Assembly (NCBI RefSeq): GCF_009176975.1
Contig: NZ_WEZG01000013.1
Coordinates: 1 to 64,000 of the forward strand
Origin: Aureimonas psammosilenae
GTDB taxonomy: Bacteria; Pseudomonadota; Alphaproteobacteria; Rhizobiales; Rhizobiaceae
DNA: 64,000 nucleotides
Direction of reading: 5' to 3'
In this document: one piece after another, positions 1-10,171 of the stretch
Layout of the letters: each line of letters opens with the position of its first letter
Numbering within the stretch: the first letter of the stretch is position 1
Translations under genes and position numbers: made by a program
The notes under the pieces: model-generated
Seen by the model: the letters and a program-made list of their open reading frames with translations, nothing else
Databases searched by the model: none
What the model was told of the DNA's origin: nothing

Positions 1-312
<312 letters not shown>

Positions 313-332
313 GACTGCATTCCAATGCCACG

Positions 333-401
333 GCCGCGCGGGGTTCTTCGCGCGGCTTCGCCTTCGCCGGTGGCGTAGGCAGAGGGTGCGCCTTCGGGCG
401 C
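333..401 (+). promoter_or_regulatory. Two hairpins in the tuf-rpsJ spacer (S10 operon leader region)
   Basis: The 170-base gap holds an 8-bp stem (333-340 with 349-356, loop of 8) and a 5-bp stem with a TTCG tetraloop (388-392 with 397-401). Neither is followed by a convincing T-run, so they look like structured leader or processing elements rather than terminators. In E. coli the S10 operon leader is the target of L4 autoregulation; whether this leader does the same is inference. Confidence 0.4.
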
Positions 402-482
402 GCTTGTTGAAAAGACGGAAGAATGCCGAAGCGCTCGGGACCACGCCGCCAAGCTGGCGACCCCGACGAGAGGACGAAACTG

Positions 483-791
483 ATGAACGGCCAAAATATC
501 CGAATTCGCCTCAAGGCGTTTGATCACCGCGTCCTCGACGCTTCGACGCGCGAGATCGTGTCCACGGCAAAGCGCACTGGCGCGAATGTTCGCGGCCCGA
601 TCCCGCTGCCGACGCGCATCGAGAAATTCACGGTGAACCGTTCGCCCCACATCGACAAGAAGTCGCGCGAACAGTTCGAGATGCGCACGCACAAGCGCCT
701 TCTCGACATCGTCGACCCGACCCCGCAGACCGTGGACGCGCTGATGAAGCTCGACCTCGCAGCCGGCGTCGACGTCGAAATCAAGCTCTAA
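483..791 (+). CDS. rpsJ: 30S ribosomal protein S10
   Basis: The product is 102 residues, the usual S10 length, starting [15 protein letters not shown] and containing [19 protein letters not shown], the conserved loop that reaches into the 30S head. S10 is also NusE, a partner of NusB in transcription antitermination. The start at 483 is preferred over an in-frame ATG 20 codons upstream because it matches the family N-terminus and has a GAGGACGA ribosome-binding region just before it. It is the first gene of the S10 operon and is followed after 55 bases by rplC. Confidence 0.97.
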   Translation: MNGQNIRIRLKAFDHRVLDASTREIVSTAKRTGANVRGPIPLPTRIEKFTVNRSPHIDKKSREQFEMRTHKRLLDIVDPTPQTVDALMKLDLAAGVDVEIKL

Positions 792-846
792 GGAGCGTCA
801 TGAACCGATGGGGTTTCATCGCCCCGGAGGTTCCTCTGGAGAAAGT

Positions 847-1575
847 ATGAAAATGCGGTCAGGTGTCATCGCACAAAAGGTCGGCATGACCCGCGTCTAC
901 AACGACGCTGGGGAGCATGTTCCGGTCACCGTCCTGAAGATCGAAAATCTGCAGGTCGTCGCACAGCGTACGGACGACAAGCACGGCTACACTGCCGTCC
1001 AGCTCGGCGCCGGTTTCGCCAAGGTCAAGAACGTCACGAAGCCGATGCGCGGCGTGTTCGCTCAGGCTTCCGTCGAGCCGAAGTCGAAGCTCGTCGAGTT
1101 TCGTGTGTCCAACGAGAACATGATCGACGTCGGTGCCGAGATCACCGCCGAGCACTTCGTCCCCGGCCAGAAGGTCGACGTGACGGGTACATCGGTCGGT
1201 AAAGGCTTCCAGGGCGTCATGAAGCGCCACAACTTCGGTGGTGGCCGCGCGACGCACGGTAACTCGGTGTCGCACCGCTCGCACGGTTCGACCGGTCAGC
1301 GCCAGGACCCCGGCAAGGTGTTCAAGGGCAAGAAGATGGCCGGCCACATGGGCCAGGTTCGCGTCACGACGCAGAACCTCGAGGTCGTGCGCACGGACGC
1401 CGACAAGGGGCTTATCCTGATCCGCGGCGCCATTCCGGGCTCCAAAGGCGGCTGGATCGAGATCCGCGATGCAGTGAAGAGCAAGCTGCCGGACGCCGCG
1501 CCCAAGCCGGCCGCGCTCCGCGCCGCTGCGCAAACCGGTGGCGCTGCCGCCGAGGCTTCGGAGGGAGCAGAATAA
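847..1575 (+). CDS. rplC: 50S ribosomal protein L3
   Basis: This 242-residue protein matches L3: N-terminal [16 protein letters not shown] and the [20 protein letters not shown] stretch, which includes the glutamine methylated by PrmB in enterobacteria. L3 is an early 50S assembly protein near the peptidyl transferase centre. A GGAG lies 5 bases before ATG 847; a second ATG at 853 is equally acceptable by family alignment. The C-terminus is Ala-rich. The stop overlaps the rplD start by one base, which implies translational coupling. Confidence 0.97.
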   Translation: MKMRSGVIAQKVGMTRVYNDAGEHVPVTVLKIENLQVVAQRTDDKHGYTAVQLGAGFAKVKNVTKPMRGVFAQASVEPKSKLVEFRVSNENMIDVGAEITAEHFVPGQKVDVTGTSVGKGFQGVMKRHNFGGGRATHGNSVSHRSHGSTGQRQDPGKVFKGKKMAGHMGQVRVTTQNLEVVRTDADKGLILIRGAIPGSKGGWIEIRDAVKSKLPDAAPKPAALRAAAQTGGAAAEASEGAE

Positions 1576-2195
1576 TGGACGTTACCGTCAAGACCCTCGA
1601 AGGCAAGGATGCCGGCACGCTGACGCTGGCCGACGAGATCTTCGGCCTCGAGCCCCGCGAAGACATTCTGCAGCGCATGGTCCGTTGGCAGCTCGCGAAG
1701 CGCCAGCAGGGGACGCACCAGTCGCTCGGCCGCGCGGAGATCGCGCGCACCGGTGCCAAGCTCTACAAGCAGAAGGGGACCGGTCGTGCTCGTCACGGTT
1801 CGGCCCGCGCTCCGCAGTTCCGCGGTGGTGGTAAGGCGCATGGCCCGCAGTCCCGCAGCCATGCTCACGATCTGCCGAAGAAGGTTCGGGCCCTTGCCCT
1901 TCGTCACGCGCTCTCGGCCAAGGCGAAGGCCGGCGGTCTGATCGTGATCGACGATCTCGTGGCGGCTGAAGCCAAGACGAAGGCGGTCGCCAAGACCTTC
2001 GCCGATCTCGGCCTGTCCAACGCGCTGCTGATCGGCGGCGCCCAGGTCGACGCGGGCTTCTCCCGCTCGGCTCGCAATCTCGCTAATATCGACGTTCTGC
2101 CGGTTCAGGGCATCAACGTCTACGACATCCTGCGCCGCCAGACCCTGGTTCTCTCGAAGGCTGCGGTTGAAGCCCTTGAGGAGCGGTTCAAATGA
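1575..2195 (+). CDS. rplD: 50S ribosomal protein L4
   Basis: The 206-residue product has the L4 hallmarks: the [14 protein letters not shown] and [22 protein letters not shown] loop, which lines the peptide exit tunnel, and the C-terminal globular part ending with [14 protein letters not shown]. In E. coli L4 represses its own S10 operon by transcriptional and translational attenuation; that role is not provable here. Its start overlaps the rplC stop and its end overlaps rplW by ATGA, so the three genes are tightly coupled. Confidence 0.97.
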   Translation: MDVTVKTLEGKDAGTLTLADEIFGLEPREDILQRMVRWQLAKRQQGTHQSLGRAEIARTGAKLYKQKGTGRARHGSARAPQFRGGGKAHGPQSRSHAHDLPKKVRALALRHALSAKAKAGGLIVIDDLVAAEAKTKAVAKTFADLGLSNALLIGGAQVDAGFSRSARNLANIDVLPVQGINVYDILRRQTLVLSKAAVEALEERFK

Positions 2196-2485
2196 GCGAC
2201 CTCCGCCATTACGACGTGATCACCTCGCCGGTGATCACGGAAAAGTCGACCATGGTGTCCGAGTATAACCAAGTCGTCTTCAACGTCGCTCTCAAGGCGA
2301 CCAAGCCTCAGATCAAGGCGGCCATCGAGTCCTTGTTCGGCGTCAAGGTGACCGCCGTCAACACGCTCATCCGCAAGGGCAAGGTCAAGCGCTTCCGCGG
2401 CCGCGTCGGTCGGCAGAGCGATCAGAAGAGGGCCATTGTCACGCTCGCCGACGGCGACTCGATCGACGTGTCGACGGGTCTGTAA
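2192..2485 (+). CDS. rplW: 50S ribosomal protein L23
   Basis: The protein has 97 residues, normal for bacterial L23, with [15 protein letters not shown] at the N-terminus and the [17 protein letters not shown] core. L23 sits at the exit of the nascent-chain tunnel and is the docking site for trigger factor and SRP. It overlaps rplD by four bases (ATGA) and is followed by rplB after 24 bases. Confidence 0.97.
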   Translation: MSDLRHYDVITSPVITEKSTMVSEYNQVVFNVALKATKPQIKAAIESLFGVKVTAVNTLIRKGKVKRFRGRVGRQSDQKRAIVTLADGDSIDVSTGL

Positions 2486-2509
2486 GGGCAGGGCGCGAGG
2501 AAACAAGTC

Positions 2510-3346
2510 ATGGCACTGAAGAACTTCAACCCCACGACGCCCGGCCAACGCCAGTTGGTCATCGTCGATCGTTCCGGTCTTTGGAAGGGCAAGCCGGTCA
2601 AGCAGTTGACCGAAGGGCTCACCTCCAAGGGCGGACGCAACAACCTCGGCCGCATCACCGTTCGCTTCCAGGGCGGTGGTCACAAGCGGTCCTACCGGAT
2701 CATCGACTTCAAGCGTCGCAAGTTCGATATCGCCGGCACCGTCGAGCGTCTCGAATACGATCCGAACCGTACGGCGTTCATCGCCCTCATCAAATATGAG
2801 GACGGCGAACTGGCCTACATTCTGGCGCCGCAGCGCCTCGCGGCTGGCGACAAGGTCATCGCCGGCACCTCGGGCGTCGACGTGAAGCCCGGCAACGCGA
2901 TGCCGCTTTCGGCGATGCCGGTTGGCACCATCATCCACAATGTTGAGATGAAGCCGGGCAAAGGCGGGCAGATCGCTCGTTCCGCCGGCACCTACGCCCA
3001 GTTGGTCGGCCGCGACGCGGGCATGGCGATCCTTCGCCTGAACTCGGGCGAGCAGCGTCTCGTGTCCGGTTCGTGCTTTGCGACTGTCGGTGCGGTGTCG
3101 AACGCCGATCACGGCAACATCAATCTCGGCAAGGCCGGTCGCGCCCGTTGGCTCGGCAAGCGTCCGCACGTTCGCGGCGTCGCGATGAACCCGGTCGACC
3201 ACCCGCACGGTGGTGGTGAAGGTCGTACATCGGGTGGTCGTCACCCGGTTTCGCCGTGGGGTCAGCCGACCAAGGGCAAGCGGACGCGCTCGAACAAGTC
3301 CACGGACAAGTTCATCGCCCGCTCGCGCCATCAGCGTAAGTCGTAA
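2510..3346 (+). CDS. rplB: 50S ribosomal protein L2
   Basis: The product is 278 residues and matches L2, with the RNA-binding OB-like and SH3-like domains and the conserved C-terminal [16 protein letters not shown] segment. That segment carries the histidine long linked with peptidyl-transferase function. L2 is a primary 23S rRNA binder required for subunit association. A GAGGAAAC ribosome-binding site lies before the ATG. It stands between rplW and rpsS in the standard S10 order. Confidence 0.98.
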   Translation: MALKNFNPTTPGQRQLVIVDRSGLWKGKPVKQLTEGLTSKGGRNNLGRITVRFQGGGHKRSYRIIDFKRRKFDIAGTVERLEYDPNRTAFIALIKYEDGELAYILAPQRLAAGDKVIAGTSGVDVKPGNAMPLSAMPVGTIIHNVEMKPGKGGQIARSAGTYAQLVGRDAGMAILRLNSGEQRLVSGSCFATVGAVSNADHGNINLGKAGRARWLGKRPHVRGVAMNPVDHPHGGGEGRTSGGRHPVSPWGQPTKGKRTRSNKSTDKFIARSRHQRKS

Positions 3347-3361
3347 GGAAGGGATCTTTTC

Positions 3362-3640
3362 ATGACCCGTTCAGTCTGGAAGGGCCCGTTCGTCGATGGC
3401 TACCTTCTCAAGAAGACCGAGAAGGTTCGCGAAGGCGGCCGCAACGAGGTGATCAAGATCTGGAGCCGCCGCTCCACGATCCTGCCGCAGTTCGTCGGTT
3501 TGACCTTCGGCGTTTATAACGGCAACAAGCACGTTCCCGTCTCCGTCAACGAGGAGATGATCGGCCACAAGTTCGGCGAGTTCGCCCCGACCCGTACCTA
3601 CTACGGTCACGGCGCCGACAAGAAGGCGAAGAGGAAGTAA
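3362..3640 (+). CDS. rpsS: 30S ribosomal protein S19
   Basis: This 92-residue product begins [16 protein letters not shown] and carries [16 protein letters not shown] and the [15 protein letters not shown] signature of S19. S19 forms part of the 30S head with S13 and contacts the 50S across a bridge. An AAGGAAGG ribosome-binding site lies about 9 bases before the start. It is followed after two bases by rplV. Confidence 0.98.
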   Translation: MTRSVWKGPFVDGYLLKKTEKVREGGRNEVIKIWSRRSTILPQFVGLTFGVYNGNKHVPVSVNEEMIGHKFGEFAPTRTYYGHGADKKAKRK

Positions 3641-3642
3641 CG

Positions 3643-4032
3643 ATGGGCAAGCCGAAGCTGGAGCGCCAGCTCAAGGACAACGAGGCACGCGCGGTCGCTC
3701 GCACGATCCGCGTCAGCCCGCAGAAGCTGAACCTCGTCGCGGCGTTGATCCGTGGCAAGAAGGTCGAAACGGCGATCGCCGATCTGACCTTCTCCCGTAA
3801 GCGTATCTCGGAAACGGTCTTGAAGACGCTTCAGAGCGCCGTCGCCAATGCCGAGAACAATCATGACCTCGATGTCGACTCTCTCGTCGTCGCGGAGGCC
3901 TTCGTCGGCAAGTCGATCGTGATGAAGCGTTTCCACGCTCGCGGTCGTGGCCGGGCCAGCCGCATTGAGAAGCCGTTCTCGCACCTGACGATCGTCGTGC
4001 GCGAGGTCCAGGCCCAAGAGGAGGCCGCCTGA
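3643..4032 (+). CDS. rplV: 50S ribosomal protein L22
   Basis: The protein has 129 residues. It shows the L22 core ([20 protein letters not shown]) and the long beta-hairpin that enters the exit tunnel, with the [20 protein letters not shown] signature. L22 binds several 23S rRNA domains, and its hairpin is where macrolide-resistance changes map in other species. Its last base overlaps the first of rpsC, so the two are translationally coupled. Confidence 0.97.
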   Translation: MGKPKLERQLKDNEARAVARTIRVSPQKLNLVAALIRGKKVETAIADLTFSRKRISETVLKTLQSAVANAENNHDLDVDSLVVAEAFVGKSIVMKRFHARGRGRASRIEKPFSHLTIVVREVQAQEEAA

Positions 4033-4742
4033 TGGGTCAGAAAATCAATCCGACCGGTTTCCGGCTCGGCATTAATCGCACCTGGGACTCCCGCTGGTTT
4101 GCCAGCACGGGTGAATACGGCCAGTTGCTCCACGAGGATCTGGCGATCCGCAAGTTCCTCCTCGAGGAACTCAAGCAGGCAGCCGTATCCAAGATCGTCA
4201 TCGAGCGTCCGCACAAGAAGTGCCGCATCACGATCCACTCGGCGCGTCCGGGCATCGTGATCGGCAAGAAAGGCGCCGACATCGAGAAGCTGCGCAAGCG
4301 CCTCGGGTCGATGACCAAGGCGGAAACGCACATCAACATCGTCGAGGTCCGCAAGCCGGAAACCGACTCGACGTTGGTGGCGCAGTCGATCGCGCAGCAG
4401 CTTGAGCGTCGTATCGCCTTCCGTCGCGCCATGAAGCGTGCGGTGCAGTCCGCGATGCGTCTTGGAGCCGAAGGCATCCGCATCAATTGTGCGGGTCGTC
4501 TCGGCGGCGCTGAAATCGCCCGCATGGAATGGTACCGCGAAGGTCGCGTTCCGCTTCATACGCTTCGCGCGGACATTGACTACGGCACGGCCGAAGCCCA
4601 CACCGCCTACGGCGTTTGTGGCGTCAAGGTCTGGATCTTCAAGGGCGAGATCCTCGAGCATGACCCGATGGCGTCCGAGCGCCGCGCGGTCGAGGGCGAA
4701 GCGCCGGCAGCCGGCCGCCGCCGCGAGCGCGAGCACGCCTGA
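4032..4742 (+). CDS. rpsC: 30S ribosomal protein S3
   Basis: The 236-residue product begins [14 protein letters not shown] and has an N-terminal KH domain with the GxxG loop in [19 protein letters not shown]. The C-terminal domain carries [22 protein letters not shown]3 lines the mRNA entry channel with S4 and S5. A short Arg/Ala-rich tail ([10 protein letters not shown]) extends it, as in relatives. The start overlaps the rplV stop. Confidence 0.98.
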   Translation: MGQKINPTGFRLGINRTWDSRWFASTGEYGQLLHEDLAIRKFLLEELKQAAVSKIVIERPHKKCRITIHSARPGIVIGKKGADIEKLRKRLGSMTKAETHINIVEVRKPETDSTLVAQSIAQQLERRIAFRRAMKRAVQSAMRLGAEGIRINCAGRLGGAEIARMEWYREGRVPLHTLRADIDYGTAEAHTAYGVCGVKVWIFKGEILEHDPMASERRAVEGEAPAAGRRREREHA

Positions 4743-4761
4743 GCGGTTGGAGTGATTTGAA

Positions 4762-5175
4762 ATGTTGCAGCCAAAACGCACCAAGTTCCGTAAGGCGTTC
4801 AAGGGACGCATTCACGGCGCAGCGAAGGGTGGGACGAACCTCGACTACGGTTCGTTCGGCCTGAAGGCGATGGAGCCGGAGCGGGTCACCGCACGGCAGA
4901 TCGAGGCGGCCCGCCGCGCGATCACCCGCCAGATGAAGCGCCAGGGCCGGGTCTGGATTCGGATTTTCCCGGATCTGCCGGTGACCGCGAAGCCGACCGA
5001 AGTCCGCATGGGCAAGGGTAAGGGCGCGATCGAATATTGGGCGGCCCGCGTTCATCCGGGTCGTATCATGTTCGAGCTCGACGGCGTGCCGGAAGATGTC
5101 GCCCGCGAGGCGCTTCGTCTCGGCGCCGCCAAGCTTCCGATCAAGACGCGCTTCATCGCGCGTATCCCTGAGTAA
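4762..5175 (+). CDS. rplP: 50S ribosomal protein L16
   Basis: The product has 137 residues, standard for L16, beginning [19 protein letters not shown] and containing the conserved [18 protein letters not shown]16 organises the A-site side of the 50S and is needed for late assembly. The ATG follows rpsC by 19 bases with a weak GGAGTGA site. The stop codon overlaps the strong AGGAGG site of rpmC. Confidence 0.97.
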   Translation: MLQPKRTKFRKAFKGRIHGAAKGGTNLDYGSFGLKAMEPERVTARQIEAARRAITRQMKRQGRVWIRIFPDLPVTAKPTEVRMGKGKGAIEYWAARVHPGRIMFELDGVPEDVAREALRLGAAKLPIKTRFIARIPE

Positions 5176-5185
5176 GGAGGCCGAC

Positions 5186-5380
5186 GTGAACGCCGCCGAC
5201 CTGAAGAACCTGACCGAAGATCAGCTCAACGACGAGCTGTCGAAGCTCAAGAAGGAGCAGTTCAACCTGCGCTTTCAGGGCGCGACCGGTCAGATCGAGA
5301 ACACCGCTCGCGTCCGGCAGGTTCGCCGCCACATCGCGCGCATCAAGACGATCGCCGGCCAGAAGTCGGCTGCGAAGTAA
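5186..5380 (+). CDS. rpmC: 50S ribosomal protein L29
   Basis: The start is GTG at 5186, directly after a perfect AAGGAGG site (5174-5180), giving a 64-residue protein, the usual L29 length. A longer in-frame reading begins inside rplP and is rejected. The sequence [24 protein letters not shown] and the [14 protein letters not shown] helix are typical. L29 sits next to L23 at the tunnel exit. Confidence 0.96.
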   Translation: MNAADLKNLTEDQLNDELSKLKKEQFNLRFQGATGQIENTARVRQVRRHIARIKTIAGQKSAAK

Positions 5381-5391
5381 GGATAGGCGAG

Positions 5392-5637
5392 ATGCCCAAG
5401 CGCATTCTGCAGGGGACCGTCGTTTCCGATAAGAACGACAAGACCATCGTGGTTCTGGTCGAGCGTCGCTTCACCCACCCGCTCTTCAAGAAGACGGTTC
5501 GGCGTTCGAAGAAGTACAAGGCGCACGACGAGACCAACTCGAAGAAGGTCGGCGATCAGGTCTTCATCCAGGAATCGAAGCCGATTTCGAAGGACAAGAC
5601 CTGGATCGTCGTCGAAAGCGAGACGGCAACGGCCTAA
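5392..5637 (+). CDS. rpsQ: 30S ribosomal protein S17
   Basis: The protein has 81 residues and begins [21 protein letters not shown], with an OB-fold core and the [24 protein letters not shown] motif of S17. It is a primary 16S rRNA-binding protein of the 30S body. It is the last gene of the S10 block and is followed by a 136-base gap before rplN, where most relatives have a much shorter join. Confidence 0.97.
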   Translation: MPKRILQGTVVSDKNDKTIVVLVERRFTHPLFKKTVRRSKKYKAHDETNSKKVGDQVFIQESKPISKDKTWIVVESETATA

Positions 5638-5644
5638 ACACGTT

Positions 5645-5750
5645 CGGCGGGGTGGATAACCCGCCGGAATCGATATATAGGCGTGGCGCATCGGGCGCCG
5701 GCCAACAAAGTTTGGAACGGCAGGGCGTCCGCATATCGCGGGGTCCTGCC
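5645..5750 (+). promoter_or_regulatory. Structured rpsQ-rplN spacer with two hairpins
   Basis: The spacer contains a 7-bp stem, CGGCGGG with CCCGCCG (5645-5651 and 5660-5666), and a second stem, GGCAGG with CCTGCC (5719-5724 and 5745-5750), that encloses a smaller CCGC/GCGG pairing. There is no T-tract. A TATATA stretch at about 5674 could be a -10 element, but I see no good -35. The region may process or pace transcription between the S10 and spc blocks. Confidence 0.4.
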
Positions 5751-5773
5751 TCGCAGTTCGAAGGCGGCCTGAC

Positions 5774-6142
5774 ATGATTCAGATGCAAACAAACCTCGAC
5801 GTGGCGGATAATTCCGGCGCACGTCGGGTCATGTGCATTAAAGTGCTTGGCGGCTCGAAGCGGAAATATGCCTCCGTCGGCGACGTGATCGTCGTGTCGA
5901 TCAAGGAAGCGATTCCGCGCGGCCGTGTCAAGAAGGGCGATGTGATGAAGGCGGTCGTCGTACGCACCGCCAAGGATATCCGGCGGCCAGACGGCTCCGT
6001 GATCCGCTTCGATACGAATGCGGCCGTCCTTATCGATAACAAGAAAGAGCCGATCGGCACGCGTATCTTCGGACCGGTTCCGCGCGAACTCCGCGCCCGG
6101 AACCACATGAAGATCATCTCGCTGGCGCCGGAAGTGCTCTGA
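5774..6142 (+). CDS. rplN: 50S ribosomal protein L14
   Basis: The product has 122 residues, exactly the bacterial norm, and begins [18 protein letters not shown] with the signature [19 protein letters not shown]14 binds the 23S rRNA factor-binding region and forms the silencing contact for RsfS. It is the first gene of the spc block. It is followed by rplX after 12 bases. Confidence 0.98.
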   Translation: MIQMQTNLDVADNSGARRVMCIKVLGGSKRKYASVGDVIVVSIKEAIPRGRVKKGDVMKAVVVRTAKDIRRPDGSVIRFDTNAAVLIDNKKEPIGTRIFGPVPRELRARNHMKIISLAPEVL

Positions 6143-6154
6143 GGAACCGCGACC

Positions 6155-6478
6155 ATGCAGAAGATCAAGAAGGGCGACAAAGTCGTCGTCACCACCGGTA
6201 AGGACAAAGGCCAGACCGGTGAAGTGTTGCAGGTGATGCCGAAGGAGGACCGTGCGGTCGTCCGCGGCGTGAACTTGGTGAAGCGCCATCAGCGCCAGAC
6301 CGCGAACCAGGAAGCCGGAATCGTGACGAAGGAAGCTTCGATTCACCTTTCCAACCTGTCGGTTGCCGATCCGAAGGACGGCAAGCCGACTCGCGTAGGC
6401 TTCAAGGTGGTGGGTGAGGGCGATAAGGCGCGCAAGGTGCGCTTCGCGAAGCGTTCCGGAGAGCAGATCGATGCCTGA
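6155..6478 (+). CDS. rplX: 50S ribosomal protein L24
   Basis: This 107-residue protein begins [20 protein letters not shown], the KOW motif of L24, followed by the [11 protein letters not shown] segment. L24 starts 50S assembly by binding the 5' end of 23S rRNA. Its last eight bases overlap the rplE start (ATGCCTGA arrangement), so the two genes are translationally coupled, as in E. coli, where the same junction is the S8 repressor target. Confidence 0.97.
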   Translation: MQKIKKGDKVVVTTGKDKGQTGEVLQVMPKEDRAVVRGVNLVKRHQRQTANQEAGIVTKEASIHLSNLSVADPKDGKPTRVGFKVVGEGDKARKVRFAKRSGEQIDA

Positions 6479-7028
6479 GGTTCAATACACCCCGCGTTTG
6501 AAGCAGGTCTACAAGGACAGCATCCGCGCCGATCTTCTGCAGCAGTTCAGCTACGCCAATGAGATGATGGTGCCCAAGCTGGACAAGATCGTCATCAACA
6601 TGGGCGTTGGTGAAGCGACGGGCGACTCCAAGAAGCCTTCCGTCGCCGCCGAGGATCTCGCGCGCATCGCCGGTCAGAAGCCGGTCATCACGCGGGCTCG
6701 CACCTCGATCGCGGGCTTCAAGGTCCGCGAAGGAATGCCGATCGGCACGAAGGTCACCCTTCGCAAGGATCGGATGTATGAGTTCCTGGACCGGTTGATC
6801 CAGGTCGCGCTGCCGCGCGTCCGGGACTTCCGCGGCCTGAACCCGAAGAGCTTCGATGGTCGTGGCAACTACGCCATGGGCTTGAAGGAGCATATCGTGT
6901 TCCCGGAGATCAACTACGACAAGGTCGATCAGATCTGGGGCATGGACATCATCGTGTGTACGACGGCGAAGACCGATGAGGAAGCCCGCGCCCTGCTCAA
7001 GGCGCTGAACTTCCCTTTCCGCCAGTAA
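6471..7028 (+). CDS. rplE: 50S ribosomal protein L5
   Basis: The chosen ATG at 6471 overlaps the end of rplX and gives a 185-residue protein starting [18 protein letters not shown], the family N-terminus. An in-frame ATG 19 codons upstream is rejected. Signatures include [18 protein letters not shown] and [20 protein letters not shown]5 binds 5S rRNA and the P-site tRNA. Confidence 0.97.
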   Translation: MPEVQYTPRLKQVYKDSIRADLLQQFSYANEMMVPKLDKIVINMGVGEATGDSKKPSVAAEDLARIAGQKPVITRARTSIAGFKVREGMPIGTKVTLRKDRMYEFLDRLIQVALPRVRDFRGLNPKSFDGRGNYAMGLKEHIVFPEINYDKVDQIWGMDIIVCTTAKTDEEARALLKALNFPFRQ

Positions 7029-7052
7029 CGGCCGCGAGAAGAGGAGCCTGAG

Positions 7053-7358
7053 ATGGCGAAGAAGAGCTCGATCGAAAAGAACAAGCGCCGCGAAAAGCTG
7101 GCGAAGCAATACGACGCCAAGCGCACGGCGCTGAAGGCGACGATCATGAACCAGGAGGCACCCATCGAGGAGCGCTTCCGCGCGCAGTTGCAGCTTTCCG
7201 GGCTGCCGCGCAATTCGGCCAAGACCCGCATCCGCAACCGTTGCGAAGTCACGGGACGTCCGCGTGCCTATTACCGCAAGCTGAAGATGTCGCGTATCGC
7301 GCTCCGGGAACTGGGCAACAGTGGCCAGATCCCCGGCGTCGTGAAGTCGAGCTGGTAA
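7053..7358 (+). CDS. rpsN: 30S ribosomal protein S14 (zinc-free form)
   Basis: The protein has 101 residues and belongs to the long, zinc-independent S14 class: it lacks the CxxC...CxxC set, having only one Cys in [17 protein letters not shown]. It ends [11 protein letters not shown] as expected. S14 lies in the 30S head next to S3 and S10. A GAGGAG site precedes the ATG. It stands between rplE and rpsH, the usual spc position. Confidence 0.97.
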   Translation: MAKKSSIEKNKRREKLAKQYDAKRTALKATIMNQEAPIEERFRAQLQLSGLPRNSAKTRIRNRCEVTGRPRAYYRKLKMSRIALRELGNSGQIPGVVKSSW

Positions 7359-7370
7359 GAGGTAGGTCCC

Positions 7371-7769
7371 ATGTCCCTTTCTGATCCTCTGGGCGATATG
7401 CTGACGCGCATCCGCAATGCGGTCGAGCGTAAGAAGTCGTCGGTTCTGACCCCCGCCTCCAAGCTGCGTGGCCGCGTGCTCGACGTGCTGAAGGACGAAG
7501 GCTACATCCGTGGCTACACGGAAACGGCTTTCGAGAACGGCAAGTCCGAGTTCGAGATCGAGCTCAAATACTACGAGGGCTCCTCGGTGATCCGCGAAAT
7601 CGCTCGCGTTTCCAAGCCTGGTCGCCGCGTCTACGTTTCTGCGAAGACGATCCCGCACGTCGCCAATGGCCTCGGCATCTCTGTTCTTTCGACACCGAAG
7701 GGCGTGATGGCCGACCACAGCGCGCGTGAGCAGAATGTCGGGGGCGAGGTCCTCTGCCGCGTCGTTTGA
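7371..7769 (+). CDS. rpsH: 30S ribosomal protein S8
   Basis: The 132-residue product begins [22 protein letters not shown] and ends with [10 protein letters not shown], with the signature [20 protein letters not shown] near the C-terminus. S8 binds the central domain of 16S rRNA and in E. coli represses the spc operon from a site near rplE. It is followed by a 40-base gap before rplF. Confidence 0.98.
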   Translation: MSLSDPLGDMLTRIRNAVERKKSSVLTPASKLRGRVLDVLKDEGYIRGYTETAFENGKSEFEIELKYYEGSSVIREIARVSKPGRRVYVSAKTIPHVANGLGISVLSTPKGVMADHSAREQNVGGEVLCRVV

Positions 7770-7809
7770 CGCTGGCGGACCCGTTCACGACGAAGGATAG
7801 GTTGTTTCA

Positions 7810-8343
7810 ATGTCCCGTATCGGCAAGAAACCCGTAGCGATCCCGGACGGCGTCACCGTATCTCTGGATGGCCAGACGGTGAGGGCGAAGGGCGCCAAGG
7901 GCGAATTGAGCTTCGTCGTCAACGACGAGGTTCTGGTCAAGATGGAAGACGGCTCCGTGGCCGTTTCCCCGCGCGACGAATCCAAGGGCTCCCGGGCCAA
8001 GTGGGGCATGTCCCGCACCATGATCTCGAACATCTTCACCGGCGTGAAGACGGGTTTCGAGCGGCGTCTCGAGATTTCGGGCGTTGGTTATCGTGCGGCG
8101 ATGCAGGGCAAGAACCTGCAGCTTTCGCTCGGCTATAGCCATGAAGTCGTCTACCAGGTGCCGGAAGGCATCACGGTGGCCGTTCCGCGTCCCGTCGAGA
8201 TCGTCGTGACCGGCATCGATAAGCAGAAGGTCGGTCAGGTCGCTGCGGAAATTCGCGAGTATCGCGGTCCCGAGCCCTATAAGGGCAAGGGCGTGAAGTA
8301 CGCGGGTGAGCGCATCGTCCGCAAGGAAGGCAAGAAGAAGTAA
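7810..8343 (+). CDS. rplF: 50S ribosomal protein L6
   Basis: The product has 177 residues with the two tandem L6 domains, beginning [17 protein letters not shown], and carries the C-terminal signature [16 protein letters not shown]6 sits at the base of the L7/L12 stalk near the GTPase centre. A GGATAGGTTG stretch precedes the ATG. rplR follows after 9 bases. Confidence 0.98.
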   Translation: MSRIGKKPVAIPDGVTVSLDGQTVRAKGAKGELSFVVNDEVLVKMEDGSVAVSPRDESKGSRAKWGMSRTMISNIFTGVKTGFERRLEISGVGYRAAMQGKNLQLSLGYSHEVVYQVPEGITVAVPRPVEIVVTGIDKQKVGQVAAEIREYRGPEPYKGKGVKYAGERIVRKEGKKK

Positions 8344-8352
8344 GGTCCCACG

Positions 8353-8715
8353 ATGGCTACGCAAAAGGAAAATATCCGCCGGCGCGCCGCTCGTGTGCGC
8401 CGCTCCCTGAAGGCGGTGGCGAACGGTCGCCCCCGTCTTTCGGTTCACCGTTCTTCCAAGAACATCTATGCCCAGATCATCGATGATGTGCAGGGCGTGA
8501 CGCTCGCGGCGGCCTCGACGCTCGACGCAGGGTTGAAGGCGGGTCTCAAGACCGGCGCCGACACCGAGGCTGCATCTGCCGTCGGTAAGCTCGTCGCCGA
8601 ACGCGCCAAGCAGGCTGGCGTGACCGATGTGGTGTTCGACCGCGGCTCTTTCATCTACCATGGCCGCGTCAAGGCCGTGGCCGAGGGCGCTCGCGAAGGC
8701 GGTTTGAACTTCTGA
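8353..8715 (+). CDS. rplR: 50S ribosomal protein L18
   Basis: This 120-residue protein shows the L18 pattern [25 protein letters not shown] and ends [20 protein letters not shown]18 binds 5S rRNA together with L5. It is followed by a 161-base spacer, unusually long inside an spc operon, which holds two strong hairpins before rpsE. Confidence 0.97.
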   Translation: MATQKENIRRRAARVRRSLKAVANGRPRLSVHRSSKNIYAQIIDDVQGVTLAAASTLDAGLKAGLKTGADTEAASAVGKLVAERAKQAGVTDVVFDRGSFIYHGRVKAVAEGAREGGLNF

Positions 8716-8767
8716 TCCGCTGACGAAGTCGAGAAGGCTTCTTCTCTTTCAACGTCACCTGAGATAT

Positions 8768-8837
8768 GGCCGAAGCCGGAGATCGAACAGATCTTCGGCT
8801 TCGGCCTTGAGCCGGACCGCGAAATCCAAAGCGGTCC
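8768..8837 (+). promoter_or_regulatory. Tandem strong hairpins between rplR and rpsE
   Basis: The first hairpin pairs 8768-8784 with 8790-8806: 17 positions, 16 Watson-Crick plus one G-T wobble, around the loop GAACA. The second pairs GGACCGC (8814-8820) with GCGGTCC (8831-8837) around a 10-base loop. Neither is followed by a T-run, so this is not a standard terminator. Position and strength suggest an intercistronic processing, stability or autoregulatory element ahead of S5. Confidence 0.55.
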
Positions 8838-8876
8838 ATCCCGTAGCGCCTTCCGGAAAAGAATAAGGATAGGATC

Positions 8877-9434
8877 ATGGCGCCTAGAAACGATCGTCAG
8901 GATCGTAACGATCGCGAGCGCGACGACGGCTTCGTCGATAAGCTCGTTCACATCAATCGCGTCGCCAAGGTGGTGAAGGGCGGCCGTCGCTTCGGTTTCG
9001 CCGCTCTCGTCGTCGTCGGCGATCTTAAGGGTCGCGTCGGTTTCGGCCATGGCAAGGCGCGCGAAGTGCCGGAAGCCATCCGCAAGGCGACGGAAGCCGC
9101 CAAGCGCGACTTGATCTTCGTGCCGCTGCGCGAAGCTCGGACGCTTCATCACGACGTTGCCGGCCGTCACGGCGCGGGCAAGGTGTTTCTGCGCTCGGCC
9201 GAAGCGGGTACGGGCATCATCGCCGGTGGTCCGATGCGCGCCGTTTTCGAGGCGGTCGGAATGCACGATGTCGTCGCCAAGTCGATGGGTTCCTCGAACC
9301 CGTACAACATGGTTCGCGCGACTTTCGACGCTTTGAAGAACTCGATGCATCCCAAGGATGTCGCTGCCCGCCGCGGCGTGAAGTATTCGACGCTCCAGGC
9401 CCGCCGTAGCGGCCTTGGCGGCGTTGAAGAATAA
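8877..9434 (+). CDS. rpsE: 30S ribosomal protein S5
   Basis: The protein has 185 residues with the double-stranded-RNA-like fold of S5: [20 protein letters not shown], then [20 protein letters not shown], then [19 protein letters not shown]5 helps decoding fidelity and mRNA unwinding with S3 and S4. Its N-terminus is extended by charged residues. An ATAAGGATAGG ribosome-binding site lies immediately before the ATG. Confidence 0.98.
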   Translation: MAPRNDRQDRNDRERDDGFVDKLVHINRVAKVVKGGRRFGFAALVVVGDLKGRVGFGHGKAREVPEAIRKATEAAKRDLIFVPLREARTLHHDVAGRHGAGKVFLRSAEAGTGIIAGGPMRAVFEAVGMHDVVAKSMGSSNPYNMVRATFDALKNSMHPKDVAARRGVKYSTLQARRSGLGGVEE

Positions 9435-9460
9435 TTCGGTTCGCGAAAGGAGTCGAAGCG

Positions 9461-9664
9461 ATGGCAGACACCAATGCCGCGGGCAAGACGATCGTCGTTG
9501 AACAGATCGGCAGCCCCATCCGCCGTCCGGGCACCCAGCGCGCAACGCTGATCGGTCTCGGGCTGAACAAGCTGCATCGCCGCCGCGAACTGGAAGACAC
9601 GCCTTCCATTCGTGGTGCGATCGCCAAGGTCAGCCACCTCGTCCGTATCGTGGACGAGGCTTGA
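9461..9664 (+). CDS. rpmD: 50S ribosomal protein L30
   Basis: The product is a short L30 of 67 residues with the family pattern [28 protein letters not shown] and ends in [10 protein letters not shown]30 is a small 50S surface protein. An AAAGGAG site precedes the ATG. It is followed by rplO after 16 bases; a longer reading of rplO that would overlap it is not supported. Confidence 0.96.
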   Translation: MADTNAAGKTIVVEQIGSPIRRPGTQRATLIGLGLNKLHRRRELEDTPSIRGAIAKVSHLVRIVDEA

Positions 9665-9680
9665 GGCTGGAGGAATTTCG

Positions 9681-10160
9681 ATGAAACTGAACGAGATCTC
9701 CGATCTTCCGGGCGCCACGCAGAAGCGTAAGCGTCTGGGTCGCGGTATCGGGTCGGGCTCCGGCAAGACCGCCGGTCGCGGCGTGAAGGGCCAGAAGTCG
9801 CGCTCCGGCGTGGCGATCAACGGCTTCGAGGGCGGTCAGATGCCGCTTTACCGCCGTTTGCCCAAGCGCGGCTTCGTGAACATCTTCGCGAAGGACTTCA
9901 ACATCGTTTCCGTCGGCCGCCTTCAGCAGGCGATCGATGCCGGCAAGCTCGACGCCTCGGCGACGATCGACGTCGCTGCCCTGAAGGCTGCCGGCGTTCT
10001 TCGTCGCGCCAAGGATGGCGTGCGCCTTTTGGGCGACGGCGAGCTGACGTCGAAGGTGACGATCGTTGCCGACGGCGCGTCCAAGTCGGCGGTGGAAAAG
10101 GTCGAGAAGGTTGGCGGTTCGCTGACGCTTCCGGCTGCGCCTGCGCCGGCCGAGGCCTAA
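9681..10160 (+). CDS. rplO: 50S ribosomal protein L15
   Basis: The start at 9681 follows a GGAGG site and gives a 159-residue protein beginning [20 protein letters not shown], the L15 N-terminus. [12 protein letters not shown] and [15 protein letters not shown] follow. The C-terminus ends in an Ala/Pro-rich tail. L15 is a late-assembling 50S protein that spans the interior. A 131-base structured spacer separates it from secY. Confidence 0.97.
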   Translation: MKLNEISDLPGATQKRKRLGRGIGSGSGKTAGRGVKGQKSRSGVAINGFEGGQMPLYRRLPKRGFVNIFAKDFNIVSVGRLQQAIDAGKLDASATIDVAALKAAGVLRRAKDGVRLLGDGELTSKVTIVADGASKSAVEKVEKVGGSLTLPAAPAPAEA

Positions 10161-10171
10161 CAAGAACATTC

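Noticed and set aside
6402-7718. A 438-codon open frame on the minus strand across rplX, rplE, rpsN and rpsH
   Set aside because: Mirror frame caused by high GC. The + strand genes are textbook ribosomal proteins and the minus product shows no domain.
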